The notes: a model not told the origin generated them from the sequence alone. Shown: positions 12,050 to 25,300, counted from the first letter of the stretch. The stretch: 64,000 nt of DNA from Erigeron canadensis (GCF_010389155.1 NC_057761.1:44564213-44628212); one strand, 5' to 3'. Numbers and translations are program-made.

Positions 12050-13114
12050 GGGAAAATTACGTAGATAAACAAATTAAAAGAGGTATTTTACAATACGAGC
12101 ATGGTTTTGAAATGTATCTAATTTAAACAAAAAATTCGTGTTAAAGTACCAAAAAACACACGGATAGAATTGAACCAATGAAAAGCTGACAACTGGGCTA
12201 TGCTCACGTGACCCGCTTTCCCCTTTCTTTCTCTTTCTTCTTTCATTGGTTATCTTCTAAAATAACACCAGATTTCTTCTTCTCCTCACTCAAAAACAAT
12301 AACTCCATCCACATATGTATTATATCCTGACTCCCGAGTGTGAATGGGTGAGCCTTAATTTATGTCACTGTGTTTCCAAAGTCCCCCTAATCCTATTTCC
12401 ACACATAGTATTGAGGTCTCTGGTTTGGGATGTGTGGAGATTTGTACAGTAATAAGAGGTCGTGATGTCAAGTTTTTAGTTTTTATATAGCGGGTCTAAT
12501 TGAGCTTTCATTAAAGCATGTAGAGAATAAATTGTCACAGGTAAGTGATATTGGACAAAAAAATGACAAGAACACTTGAAACACTTGAAACTATGCAAAA
12601 CAAGGGCAAGGTTGTTGAAAGCTTGTTTGTGAGATCAACCAAGATTGCGGCGTGAGATGTTACAAAATTATGATTTGTGGATTATGATTAATATGCCTTT
12701 GTATATGTTTCAAATGTTTATAGTTGTTTTGGTGAACCTCGATATGTTGACTTTGTTAGACGGTAATCATGACTACTAACCGATCTTTTTCATCTTGAGA
12801 CTTTTTTAGCATACAACAACAATACATTACGTTCCATTATTTTCTTAGATGTAATCAACATATCAAACTTTCTTTTCAATAATGTTACTCGTATTTTAAT
12901 AGAAAGAAAATAAAGACAATGAAAAAGAAAGAGATGGAAAGGGGAAGGCTGGGTCACGTGACTACATTCTAGGTGTCAGGTTTTCATTGGGTTAATTCCA
13001 TCCGTATGTTTTTGGGTACTATAACACGGAATTTTTGTTTAAATTGGATACATCTCAAAACCATGTTCATATTGTAAAATACCCCTTTTAACTTGTTTAT
13101 CCATGTAATTTTCC
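12050..13114. mobile_element. Non-autonomous Mutator-like element with ~210-bp terminal inverted repeats
   Basis: The left end starts GGGAAAATTACGTAGATAAA and the right end, reverse-complemented, starts GGAAAATTACATGGATAAAC. The match continues at roughly 85% for about 210 bp on each side (12050-12260 and 12905-13114). Both arms carry a TCACGTGAC G-box palindrome at the same place (about 12207 and 12955). Flanks are AT microsatellites, so the 9-bp target duplication cannot be resolved. The ~650-bp centre has no transposase and no protein I recognise; it may be captured host DNA. Superfamily is inferred from long TIRs. Confidence 0.75.
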
Positions 13115-13559
13115 ATATATATATATATATGTGTGTGTGGAATTAACTTGCTAATCACATGTAAAAAGTTAGGTAATTAGCAAACCATGTATAAATTTAG
13201 ATAATTTGTATAAAACATATACAATATTAATAAAAAAGTTTTGGTACAATCATATACAAAATTGAAAAATAAATTAGTGCACAGTAATTAAACCTTTGAT
13301 TATTGGAAAAAGATTTGAGTTAATTGCTCAAAAGTTGGTTTTTTTATTTATTTAATAGACTTAATAATTAAGAACTTAATAGATTCAATCAAATTTTATT
13401 TTTTTTACTTATAATAAATAAAAATAACTTTCAATTACCAAATTTTTTACTTAATAAATATATAATACATTCAAAACTTAATAACTGAAAAAAAGAACGG
13501 GCCCATAGTTAACGAAATTTAATTATAAAAATGAATTTTTCTTTTGAAGTTTTTAAAAG
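13115..13559. other. AT-rich intergenic DNA
   Basis: A TA/TG microsatellite is followed by AT-rich sequence. Around 13345-13505 TTAATAA motifs alternate in both orientations and end AAGAACGGGCCCA, possibly an old hAT-like MITE. No gene. Confidence 0.3.
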
Positions 13560-13691
13560 GATGAAGATCCTCTAAAGTTAAGGTAACTTTATAGGTAAAG
13601 TTAGGGAATCTTGACCATTGGATTAAAATCAATGGTTGAAATATCTCAACTTTACTTATAAAGTTCATTTGAACTTTAGAGGATCTTAATC
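13560..13691. mobile_element. Palindromic MITE, 132 bp
   Basis: Terminal repeats GATGAAGATCCTCTAAAGTT and, inverted, GATTAAGATCCTCTAAAGTT differ at one base. The inside folds back further (CCATTGGATT/AATCAATGG). A diverged relative with the same core, AATCTTGACCATTGGATT, sits at about 30,842-30,940. Confidence 0.7.
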
Positions 13692-14050
13692 ATTTTCAAA
13701 AGTTGTATAGTTTTTTATCGATAATAAAGAGTATGAAACCTAAAAATTCAAAATCAACAAATTTGGATAACTTGTTTTGCAAATTTTATCCCTGGCAAAA
13801 AGATAACTTAGTCATTTTCTTTTTCACCGAAGGCCTGTAGATTATGTTAACTATTTTAATCATAGCAAATTTTTTTTATCTATGTATATGTTTAATAAAT
13901 ATAAATATATTATCTAACACAACTTCATTCACCACACCACTATTATGAACATATTTAGTTGATTCATGGATAAATTGTCATAATTGATAGAAGCTTGGAT
14001 GATCTATTTAGCTTGCATTTTTGCTGATTTTCAAGTTTAAACTTTTTACG

Positions 14051-14357
14051 ACAATTAGAATGTGTCATTGGGATTTAGTCTAACTGGACATTTAATGCTT
14101 TTTATGTTTTTCAGCAAAATGTTGGTCATGGGTCAAAACCTTTGAAAGGCATATTGGAAAGTATTTGCCAATGAGGTGGAGCATGGGGGTTTTCCTAGTA
14201 TTTAGCTAGTTTTTTCCAAAACGGTAGTGAGACTTCCACCGCCAGTCATGCCTTCGGATTGACTGTGTTGGTGACATGGTCAATATCTACCGGATGATGA
14301 CGATGCATGCCACTGAGTCCAATCACCACTAATGTTAAAAAAAAAACAACTAAATGT
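14051..14357 (+). mobile_element. tRNA-derived SINE, copy 2
   Basis: Same family as 914-1225: box A-like TTTAGTCTAACTGG, box B-like GGTCAAAACC, the ACTTCCACCGCC block, and an A-tail at about 14337-14346. Flanks ACAATTAGAATGT (14051-14063) and ACAACTAAATGT (14346-14357) are an imperfect target duplication, so this copy looks older than copy 1. It lies about 400 bp upstream of the next gene. Confidence 0.8.
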
Positions 14358-14763
14358 ATATTTTAACCATTTAAAAATTACCACAAATAAAATTACATGA
14401 AAGAAAGAAAAAGTGAAAACTTTAATGATACTCCCGACTCATATCTAGCGAAACATTTCATGCGAATTACCCGACTTTCTCACAAGAACATTTTAATGGA
14501 ACATACTTGACAAACTTCATCTATTTGCGCATATTTTGGGTATGAAAAAAAAAGCTGTGCTGCTCAAAATAAAAATAAAAAGAACAAGAAACTGTAAGAA
14601 AAATAAAAACATTAAAAAGCCTAAAACCCTGGCCCTAAACCTCCTTCCGCCCCACCTTCTCCGATTTTTTATTTCAATCGATTATAATTACTTTCCCCAC
14701 ACACATCTCAAATTGTGGGCCTTTTTGCTCCTTGAAACATCAATTGAAAAAAAAGAAAAGGAA

Positions 14764-17700
14764 ATGGAACATATAGATGAAGATTGCACATCTGTATTAG
14801 AACAACTCAATCTTCAAGAAAAGCAGCTCAGACATAAAAGAAGGTTTGTTTTTGTAATTTTCTTTCAAGTTACTATTGTTTGTATAATTAATTATAATTT
14901 TCCCACAAGAAAATATAATTAAAGAAAGTTTATTTTCTTCTATAAATTTATTAAAGGTGGTTACTTGGATTACCAGCTTCTAGAAAAGCAGCTGGGAAAG
15001 ATGAAGGATCAAAGTTTCAAGTTGGAAGGTATGTATATACAAGATACATATTTTTTTGTTAGTTATGTTTATAAATGTGAGCTTACTTTAGTTATGTATT
15101 TTCTTGGTTCTGATTGTGTGCAGGCCTATACCTGAATACTTGCTTAGGGAAGATGATGTAAGTTGGGAATATATATATATATATATACATAGGTTGTGAT
15201 TATAACAACGATAAAGAATATTCTCTAAGGTGGGTATGGGGAGGTAGGATGTAGATTGTCATACATCTACCCGGGCGTATCTTTCCATTGTTTGTGATGT
15301 TGAATTATAATTATTTGATGGGTTAATTGTTATTTGGTTTAGTAAGGAAGATGCAATGTTTTATTTGATATCCAAATCTCATGTCTTGCCAATGACTTGA
15401 TGCTTTTGTGTGTTTTGTTTTGGATAATAAGAGTGATTGTCACTAGGTAAAGTATAAAAATCGTCTACTTTTGAATGTAGACAAATAAAGTAATGACTAA
15501 ATGTCGGTATAATTTGATATAAGTCTTAGGTTACCAAGTTGTAGCCTGTAGGACTAGAATAGTAGAATGAAACGGGTTGCTACTATTCATTGTAGATTAT
15601 AAGTCAAAAGAATAATTATTTTGTGTACTTGTAGCCCACGTCAGTATTGCTAAGACCCTTATCTTCCTATAAGTTTCTTTACATTACATCTTTTGACTTG
15701 TTTAAGATGGAGTCAGAGTCATCATGGAAGTGTAGAACTAACCCATTGCATACTTATAGTCACCCTCTCACAAGAGAGCAGACATGCGTGTAATTTAGGA
15801 GTAGGAGTAGGATAGAATGTCATTCTAAAAAAAATAGAGAAAGTGGTGTTTGTAGCTTCACTGCAAGTTTAAGCATATGATTATTAGAATCCATTGGCTT
15901 GTTACTCTAAATCCTATTTCTTGAGAAACCTATAAGAAAGTACTAGTGCTTTGGGCCACGGTAAACATTCTATTATGATGCATGAGCTTATTTTGTTGTT
16001 GTGCTGCATGATAAATCTAGTAGTCTGAAGGAAAAACTGCAATTAATGCTATTTGAGCTTTCATTTTGTGACTCAGCATATCTTATTCATGTGGTACTGA
16101 TGTTCCTGAATATTTTTATTTAGGTATCCTACGAGACTATAAAATTTTTTGTTGAAAAGGTGTGTGGAAGATGTAACACTAAAAAGAAGTATAAAGTTGT
16201 TCAAGATGAAATGCAACTTATTAATTCACCTAGAGATGTCAGAGGTCTTATGTCTCTAATCGACGACATGACCAATCAAGGGCTAATTCAGTTTGCTGAG
16301 GTACTGACAGGTGGTCCAGTTAAGTTTGAGAAAACCCGTCGGATAATGAAGCAGTTTATCAGAGGATGCCTCTCAGAAATCTTCTCGAAGCACAAAAAGA
16401 CAGGGCAGATAAACTTACCTGAAAATCTTCTTTTGCTGTTCAAGAATCCACTTAATTTTTGTTGGAGTAGCGAGTCTTTATTAATTCCAGACTCTGATTC
16501 CTATCAAGTTGCTGTTCATAAAATACTTAATCTACTTGAGGACTTTCCTACTCTAACCCTTTCTGCTATGCATAGGAAACTCAGGGGCACCAAAAATTAC
16601 ATGCCTCAGTTAATACCTAAAAAGTGTGGTTGGGGACGAGACTCATTGATCAAAAGTTTGAGGAAAAAGTCTTTGGGATTGCTTACAAAACTTAACAAAG
16701 GAGATCCATTACAGGAGCCATTAGCAAAAGCAATGGAAGTGGCAGCCTTGAATTTAAAGCTGATTCAAGGATGTCGATATGTAACTCATTTTGTACATGT
16801 TTCACCCGAAATGAATCTTTTGCAGGATAAGATTGCAATGTGTATCCAACTAATTGATCAGAGATTAAAATCATCAGCATTGAAAGATATACAAGTTCTG
16901 CTGGATCCTAAAGCAAAATCCCCGGACCGCAAATTACGAGTGCTGGTGAAGAACATGTTAACAGAGTATCTTTTTGAGTGTAGTGACATGAATAATGTTC
17001 CACATTGTTTACATAAGGTCATTGCCATTATAACTAGAAGTTCTGAAGCTCCAATTAAGCAATTGGTAGAAACGAATATAGAGGAAGAGGTAGAATGTAT
17101 TTTGAGTGTGAGTGCTTCAGTGAAGCAAGTTCTGTGGGACTCAACCCCTGACCATGAGATAGACATGCAGTTTGCTGATGCATACATGGAGGATCTCGAA
17201 GACAATGATGATGATGATGATGACGACGACGACGACGATGATATATTAGAGGATATTAGTCTAGAAGAAGATAGGGAAAGTAGTGTGTCCTGTAATACAG
17301 TTGAAAAAGTATCAAATACCGGGTATAACTCTAATTCAGTTGGAAATTCAACCAAATCTAGGTCCTTGGACTTTTCAGAAGCCATCCACTCAGAAGATAT
17401 ACATTCGATTAGATACCAATTGGTACGCTTAATAAATACCGAACCTGTGAACGCTATTTCACCTAAAGATACCAATGATCAAGAGGGTTTTCCTCTTCTG
17501 GAAAAGGCCCAAGATCCAGTGTCTTCTAATGTCTCGTCTCCAGAAAGGAGTTTGAAATTTAATAATCCAAGCATGTGTAAAAACCAGTACCTTGCAGTTC
17601 AAGCTGCTAGTGATGAGGCAAGTATGGTAGCATATTGTCTCATTGGTCGTATGTTGGATGAGTTTGCACAAATAGAAGGATGTGAACTAAATTCTAGAGA

Positions 17701-19509
17701 TATGTTTTATCTTGGAGCCAGAAAGCAAAAAGAGGGCAAAGGTTTTGCTTTTGTAGCTACTCTCTTCACTTCACTTCCCTTTCTCCTTTAGACATTTTTC
17801 ATTATGTGTGTATTTCTTTTCTGTTAGATTGTAATGTTACATTGAGGTCAAATTGGCATACTAGCGAAGCTTTAGTTGTGGGAAAATTACAGGGGGAAAT
17901 GGCTTGGTTCGGGAATGGGTCAAAATGTGTAACTTAAAACGAGTCAAAACACTTTGGGTTGGGTTTCCATGAACTTATATTCTTTTGCTAACTGAAAATT
18001 TAGTGTTCTGATTTGATTACAAAAGCTACAATATAAGAATAACAATAATCATTTTTTTGTGTGATTAAAGTGAGTAATGTGTTATGATTCTACATTGGCC
18101 AAGTATGGGATTGGTTGGTGGTTTATAAGCCTAGGTGTCCCCTTCTCCTTTGAGCTAGCTTTTGGGAGTGAGTTCTACACCTGGCTTATCGCATGATGTG
18201 AGCCTATTATGGGATGGGTTCGTATCAATTGGTATCAGAGCCGGCCCTACCTTTCGAGGTTCCAACACTCGGAGCGGTGGCCTATGGAGTGGTGGCTTGG
18301 ACCCAAAAAAAAAGGTGCCAACCACGACCAACATAGCAGTGACCAACAAGGACGTTGGCTCTTCAAAGGGTGGGGTATTGTTACGATCCCACATCGGCCA
18401 AGTATGAGATTGGTTGGTGGTTTATAAGCCTAGGTGTCCCCTCCTCCTTTGAGCTAGCTTTTGGGAGTGAGTTCTGCACCTAGCTTATGGTATGATGCGA
18501 GCTTATTATGAGATGGGTTCGTATCAAACCGTCTCTTGACCTTTGTGACCTCATTCAAATTGTTTCCTCGTTAGCTAAATTTTAGAATTCTACTCATTGA
18601 ATCGGCTTTTATCAAATGAAGAGGTTGAAATTGCCTCTTCTAAAGTGGACAGCCAGTAATTTCCGGTCATTGCAGTGTCCATTATCTTGTCCTTTGTTGA
18701 TTGTTTTACTTAACTGGGATTTTTGTTTGTAGCTACCAGTAAGGAACCAGCATCTCACAAGGAAGATAGCTGTTCGATTTTTGTTAAGGCGGTCGAAGAG
18801 CTAGTACCCTCTTTTGCTGAATGGTACTTTCATAATTAAGTTTCATTAGTTCATTTGTATGATGCTTCCTTTTGGGATTGTCATTGACATGGCCTGTTGT
18901 CGACTTTACTTTTAAACATAATGGTAATAGTTGATAGAAAACCAGGAGATCTAAATAGTGGTTAAACAATTAATGATTATAAACATAATGCATTTGTTTT
19001 GCTTCTATAGGTTATTCGATGAGTAATTGTTAGACTTAGCAAGTTATTATTAAAAATGATATTATATATGTTCTGGCATTTGTAAATTGCATGCTTCGTT
19101 ATAATGTATTAAACATAGACTCATAGTTTGTAGATATTGAATGTTTATAGGGTTTAGAGAGTTGACTTATCGTAAACAGGTTTATATTATCTTATTGCAA
19201 CTGTCCACATGGAAGTTCTGTTTATAGTACTTTTACGATTTAACCTCAATCTAGTATTAGCACTTGGTATTGTACAAATTTGAATTCTTCTTGATTTCTG
19301 TTGTGGGGTTGCTACTATTAATCATGTTTATAGATGTTAGGATTATGTGAGATCTTTTTATGGATACAAATATTATTTTATCATTTGTTACTTATTTTTC
19401 TGGTATACTGGTGCTTTCAGAGATTAAAATACCTGTTTCTACTTGCAGCGAAACAGCTAGACTAAATGAATTGATGGGTCAAGCATCAGTTAAGGCCATT
19501 GGTACATAA
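14764..19509 (+). CDS. Conserved plant protein of unknown function, acidic central tract
   Basis: I do not know a named function. My model joins 14764-14843, 14957-15028, 15124-15157, 16124-17741, 18733-18823 and 19449-19509 into 651 codons with matching phases. It starts MEHIDEDCTSVLEQLNLQEKQ (likely helical), then WLLGLPASRKAAGK and PIPEYLLREDDVSYETIKFF. The long exon 4 has LTGGPVKFEKTRRIMKQF, LSAMHRKLRG and DPLQEPLAKAMEVAALNLKL, then an Asp run near residues 421-434 coded by GAT/GAC triplets. The C terminus ends VEELVPSFAEC...LNELMG. No membrane segment or known catalytic motif is visible. An alternative in-frame start at 14536 would add an N-terminal extension that looks like untranslated leader. 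Exon 4 read through its donor would give a shorter protein ending at 17791. Confidence 0.75.
18080..18526 (+). mobile_element. TRIM (terminal-repeat retrotransposon in miniature)
   Basis: Two 148-bp direct repeats at 18080-18227 and 18379-18526 begin TGTTA and end GTATCA, about 90% alike. Just inside the left one lies TGGTATCAGAGC (18230-18241), complementary to the 3' end of initiator tRNA-Met: a primer-binding site. Just before the right one is a purine tract, TCAAAGGGTGGGGTA. The internal part is only about 150 bp and codes for nothing. No 5-bp target duplication remains (TAATG versus AACCG). It sits in intron 4 of the unknown-function gene, same orientation. ORFs across it are chance. Confidence 0.9.
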
Positions 19510-21399
19510 AGAAGGGATTACTGAATACTGATGGACATTATTTTTTTGCTAATCGGTCAAACTAACACATGACTCAACATAGTATATACAAGGGTGCTGC
19601 TGAGTCTATTTTTGAATTTTGAGGAATATCCAAGACATGATCTGTATGTGAGCCTGATGATGATTAACACGTAAAGTTGAAACTGCTTCAGCATGATTTG
19701 GTGCATGGGCCTATATCAGAATCCACTAGTGTCAAAGTATGTGTCACTTTGCTCATGAATGCTTAATTAAATCTACTTCATGGTCTCATATCTACGACAA
19801 TTGCAGGTAATGTTGGTTGATGCTGCTCTGGTTAGTTGGTTAGTTACGTACCCACTTTTTTGATTTCCACTCCTTGCTTTTTTGGTTATAAAGTGGAAAG
19901 GTTGTGGACTTGTGGGCTGGTGTCTGCAAAAAATGAATGTGTCTCGGGTATGTGGATTGCATCTAAACCGCCCCAACCATTATACCATGTACTGTAATCT
20001 TGAACTCTACTTGACAAATACTGTACCTAACATGTTCAGTTATTATAGGCAAAGCCATCTGCGCATTACATCAAAAGGGTGATCTGATCTCTTTCATATT
20101 TACATCATTTTCACCATAGAAAAACAAACTTAAATTACATTTGTGTGATTCTTTTAAGTACGCAAGCAAAACTTCATTTACTTTTATTGGTCGAGCCTTC
20201 CCTAAGTAGGCGGATATTTATGTGAAATATCTCTTTTCCCCCTTTTTCATTTGCTACTGTTGTTGTTCTTATAATTTTGTTTTGTATACAGTTTCATGTA
20301 TATTGTAATTACTTTTTGATTAAGGCCATTACAAGAAATGGTAGATGCATATTAATTATTTTGGGTATTCTTGAATACGCCCTGAGCTTAACCTAATCAC
20401 ATCCCTACATAACACTAATAATCAATCAACTTATTGTGTCACATTTAATCTCATCCTATCATACTTCGTGTCACCTTCGACCCATTATATCTCCTCATAA
20501 GTCATAAAGTAAATATCTGGTAATTAAAAACCACAAAGCTGAAAAATGAAAATGATTCATTAATGGGGAAAGTAGTAGGTGAGCATGAAAGAAAATGTCA
20601 TGAAAAAACTAATACGGGGTATAAGATTTTGCTGTAGTTGTTTGAGTTTGACCAAATGGTTCACCATAGTTAAAAATAATCAGGGTATCATAACTACCAT
20701 TGTAATATCATAAAATCAAAAAATTACCATCTCATCCAAATTATTAAGTATTTAACTTGCTAAAGGTAAGAGTAATATAGTCATTTTGCAATGACACAAT
20801 GAATAATCTACTCTTAAATCTTTAATTTTTTTTATAAAAAAATACTTATATTGGGACGGATGGAGTACTTTTAAGATAAAGAAACTCATATAAATGATCT
20901 CAAAAAGTTGTATAACTCAATATTCGTTAATTAAGGAAGAAGGTAAGTTAACGAGCTGGTGAACTAATAATATTAATCGGATTTTATGCAACAATTTTAA
21001 CTCACGTTGACAAATTTTTGATTCGTTTGATGATATTTTTTGTGTGCATATATTAACACCATATTGATACTACTATCTATAATCATCAACAAGGTCAAAT
21101 GGTGACACTTTGCTTGTCATATTCATTCTATTGAACTATGTTAATATAGCAACAAACCTTTTAACGTATATTCACCTTAGAGCTTTCGATATCACATCAT
21201 CACCATCGATCTAAGTCTTAGGGTGGCAGTCAACGAAACCGGTCGCAGATACCTAGCCGTTTCTCTTAATAGAAGTCAAAATTATAACTTAAAACTAAAT
21301 TTGAAATCATATATTTCATCGTTCGTAAAAGAATTCACCCGGTAGAATTCTAGTATACAAGAATAAAAGAAAACCAAAAGGGTTCTTACATCACACTCA
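19510..21399. other. Intergenic, with Stowaway-like MITE end
   Basis: No gene seen. Short ORFs at 19773-20082 lack support. At about 20830-20872 the minus strand reads TACTCCATCCGTCCCAATAT, the classic Stowaway (Tc1/mariner MITE) terminus; I cannot place its partner end with confidence. The last part should hold the promoter of the WAC/DDT gene. Confidence 0.45.
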
Positions 21400-21439
21400 A
21401 GCATAATAGAGGGGTAGAACTTATAGAAAAGTGTTTGTG

Positions 21440-21624
21440 TGTGTATATATATATTTGGCTCCCCGAGAACAAAGGAAGGAAAGGAGAGAGAAGTCGCAAG
21501 TGACAGGAGGCCCTCTGAGTGAAAAACAAATCAACCAACCTCCTCTCATTTTTGCCACCGTCTCTTTCTTTCTTTCTTTCCACCTTCTCTACAGACACAC
21601 ACCAAATTCTGAATCCCTCTCTAG
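21440..21624 (+). other. Putative 5' untranslated exon of the WAC/DDT gene
   Basis: A purine/CT-rich leader ends TCTCTAG|GTAATTTC, a good donor, and the next acceptor, TGTGCAG at about 22259-22265, opens the first coding exon. Long leader introns are common in plant chromatin genes. The transcription start is not determined. Confidence 0.5.
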
Positions 21625-22277
21625 GTAATTTCTATTTTTTTACTGTCCCTCTTTACTACTTCTAATTTCTTTTCAAGATTTTAATCAAATTTGTGGCGGG
21701 AATCGCTATATTATTATTATTTTTTATTATTTTTTCTATAAATTACGTATCTTTTTTCAGCTTCTTGTAAAGGGTTTCTCTTCTTTTTTGTTTATATATT
21801 TTCCATGTGATCAAGCTTTCATCTTTATCATTATTGTTATTATTCAAGATTCGTTAATTGACTCATTTTTATTGTTTTGTTAAAACCCACCTGGAAAATT
21901 AGTCTTTTAGGGTTTGTAAATGCTGCATGACATTCAATTTAGATATTTGGATTTGGTAGGCAAGAAAGTGTTGTATATAAAAATAATGCCCCCCTAAAAA
22001 TAGTTATCAAATGACACTGTACAATAATCTTTTCAGTAGCCCTAAAGGGTTAGTGAAATCTTTTTATTTATTTTAATTTAATATTATGTTGTTTATGGGT
22101 TTTTCAGGTTATTATATTTAATAAATTTATGTATAACTCAGTTTAAGTAATTACAAAGTGTTTACATTCCTTAATTAAGAAACCTTTTTTTATGGAAATG
22201 ATTAGCTATTAAAAACCCTATATTTTTGATTATTAATTTAGGGGATTTTTTTTAATTTTGTGCAGGTGAGTTGGTGG

Positions 22278-22337
22278 ATGAAATGCCATTATATAAAAGG
22301 AAACCTTTTTCTCTTTTGGAAAGGCCTGATGATTTGA
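22278..22337 (+). promoter_or_regulatory. Overlapping out-of-frame upstream ORF
   Basis: ATG at 22278, five bases before the WAC/DDT start at 22283, opens a 19-codon frame ending TGA at 22335-22337, inside the main coding region. Ribosomes choosing it would miss the main frame. Context TGGATGAAATGCC leaves both ATGs moderate. Regulation by leaky scanning is inferred. Confidence 0.5.
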
Positions 22338-25300
22338 AGTCAGATGAGCTGGTGTTTCAAATTCGATTTACGAAAGAGATTTTTCGTGATTATTGGTACC
22401 TTCCCAATCTCTATGCTTTCGTCTGTGTTGGCTCCCACTTGCATTTTAAAAGGATATGTGTTCCAAATATTAAGTTCATACCATTCAGAAACTAACTTTA
22501 ATAAGACTCTCTAATTTGTCTGAAAGTCCTTTGGCCAAGAAAAATGTATTGCATTTCCAACATTTTAGCATCAGTGTTCATATAGGCTTTTCGAAATATT
22601 TGCTATTTTCTAGGCAATTGTTTTAGGGTTTTAGAGCAGGGTATACATTACGGTAACAATCTATACGTGGTGCTTTGTAAGATGTTTGCTTTCGTTATCT
22701 TATTTTACGCTACAAAAAGGTTTTGGTTATGCACAGGATACGCCCTAGAAGTAAAGGTTTACTGTCTAACATGTTTTATTTGGGTTAATATAGCCTGTAA
22801 TTCCTTGATTAGTAAAAAAACTTGATATTAATACCCTTTCACTGTGTAAATGTATACCGAAAGTTGCAAAGATGAAGGCTTAATGTGAATGTGAGTGCCA
22901 ATTTCGAGGATTGTGGTTTTCTACACTAGATCTGACTTACTTTGGACCGATTTTGTACTTGTAATTTTGTAAAACAGACTTCTGCATGAAAAGGATAGAG
23001 TATTAGTTTTGTGTTGAGAAGTGTGTGTACTATCCCAAATGATAAGTGCACTCTTATTTTGACTGAGATATGTTTGTTTTTATTAGCGAATATTTGAAAC
23101 GGATAAATCTGTATCGTCAAAGAATTTGGACATGCAAGAGCACCGGGAAGCTCAACCTGACTTATGAGGAGGCGTTAGTCTCAGAAAAACAGGCCAGTGA
23201 GAAGGTTCAGCAGTTCCCCAAAGAACTCATGGAGCCTGTGCTGCGGGAAGTTCAATTCAGTAATAACTCTTTCTATTTTTTTTCTATATTGTATTTTACC
23301 TTTTCTTTTATCTACTTTTCATGTTAAAACCTCTTCAAGTTGACTTGCAGTTTCATCATGTCTTTATATGCTAGTAATGTTTCATAGAGAATATTCTAGC
23401 TATGTTAGTTCGCTGTACTTACTGTCCAGTTTTAAAATTTTAGTGCATGTCTATCTTCATTTGCTTGATGTTTCAGTTCCTATCGTTTCTACCACCTATC
23501 ATAATAATTTCCAAATGTTTCTACGCCTATGTCTTGTTCTACATATATACCGAAAAAAAATTTTAAAAAAAGATTAACAGTTGGAAGAGACTTACACAAA
23601 AGCTTATGACTTTTGACCGCGTAGTTTGGTCTATGAAGTTAATGAAATTTCACTCTTAAGAATACAAGCCTAAAAATCTGCAAATGGGAAATTTTGGGAT
23701 AGGATTTTTGAGCTATTAGAAGCAGTTGCTGGTATTAAGTGCTGTCTGTTTGACCATTTAAGTTTAATTTACATATAGACCACACACCAAATGATCTTTT
23801 CCAAATGCATTTTAAAAACATTATGGAATTGATGCTTGTTCAAGTGAACATGTTCTGAATAAAGAGAGTTTTAGGTATTAACTTTCTTTCTCTGATTAGA
23901 CTTAAGAGAGCGTGACTCCTTAGTGTCCTGCTCATTTAGTTTCATGAGGTAACTGCTCCTTTTATCTCAATTTTACATATCATTGATTCTAGATAATTTC
24001 TTTGAGTGTTTTACTATTTTTGTTTTCCATCAAAGTCAAAAAAGCATATATTACTAGTAATCCTACTGACTGCACAAAAGTGTTCTTATTAACATATTGT
24101 GTTAGCTAGTAAGGGTGAGATTGGCCTGGATTTTTTCAAAAGAGCTCAAGTATTTTAGCTTTAAAAGTTATAAGGTTAAAGAGCATATTTGAAAAAGCTT
24201 CGCTATCATGGCTTTTTGAAATGGGCCTTTTTCGCTCAAATAAGCTTAAAAGCCAAAAGCCATTTGCCAAAATTTTGGGGTTTGTGTTTAGATCACATTA
24301 ATAAGCTCTTTGAATTTCTAGGCCAAACACCCTATAAAGTTCAATAGTGGGTGTGATTTTCGTAGGGTACTTGGATGTGTGATAAGCATGTCATGACTAC
24401 TTTTTTCACCAGTGCCCTAATATTTATACCTGATGTTCTGAATAGAATTATTTTAGTTCACAAAGAAGCATGCGTTATTGTTTCATGTTGTTTTTGGTGT
24501 TTACAGGCATGCTCACTTTAAGAGATCTGTCAAGTACTATCTCTGCAAAGCTACAGGAGCGCTTGTTAGAGGGAACTGAAATATATGGAAGAAAGAACAA
24601 TCGGATATATCCATGCAAAATAGTAAAAGTAATAGATGAGGAAGTTGAAAAAACACAATATCAGGTAGCATGGCTTGATAAAGATAAGAAAGTAACTGAA
24701 AATGCCGTTGTGAGCGGAGAAGATTTGATTAAGAAAAAGTTGCCTTTTGCTAGAGATGTTTTGAAGTCTTTCATCAGAGAGTCCACATATAGGAGTTGTC
24801 CTTGGGTGCTTCACGATAAATTGGCCATGAAATATGGGATTTCCACTAATCTTCCAGAAGAGTTGAGGAGCAAAATTTCGCCCAAGAAGAGAAAAGACAA
24901 GGTAACATCTCGCTGATTAAAAATGTTAAGGTTTTTAATTCTTTTGGTCTTTAACCATTATCATTTTGTGGGTCCCATTTATATATAGATTATGATAAGC
25001 TGTGTTGGACCAAGAGGCCTTTGGCCTAATGGACTAATGATAATTAGAGGTGGCAAGGTGGGACATCTTGTATCGGGTCAAAGCCGGTCCTTTGGTGCGG
25101 GTTAGACAGGGCAAGTCTGGTTTACCCGCAGTCACTTTTTGATCATTGCTTTCATTTTGATTAAAAAACATGTTATCACAATGATTATCCCTGTCTTTTG
25201 GTAACGCGAGTTACGGATAGACTTTAGCCGATTCTCAACCTGTTCATTCTCATTCTGGGAAAATCAAACTTCCATCAAAGAGAAGCAAATGAAAGGGGCT

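Noticed and set aside
11833..12126. 97-codon ORF
   Set aside because: Low-complexity Lys/Ile/Tyr sequence crossing a TA microsatellite and the left arm of the MULE.
16858..17475. 205-codon minus-strand ORF with long Ser run
   Set aside because: Exact antisense of the Asp-run exon of the plus-strand gene; the Ser run is the complement of GAT/GAC repeats.
18155..18427. Three overlapping ORFs
   Set aside because: They span the TRIM's LTR and primer-binding site; such elements are non-coding.
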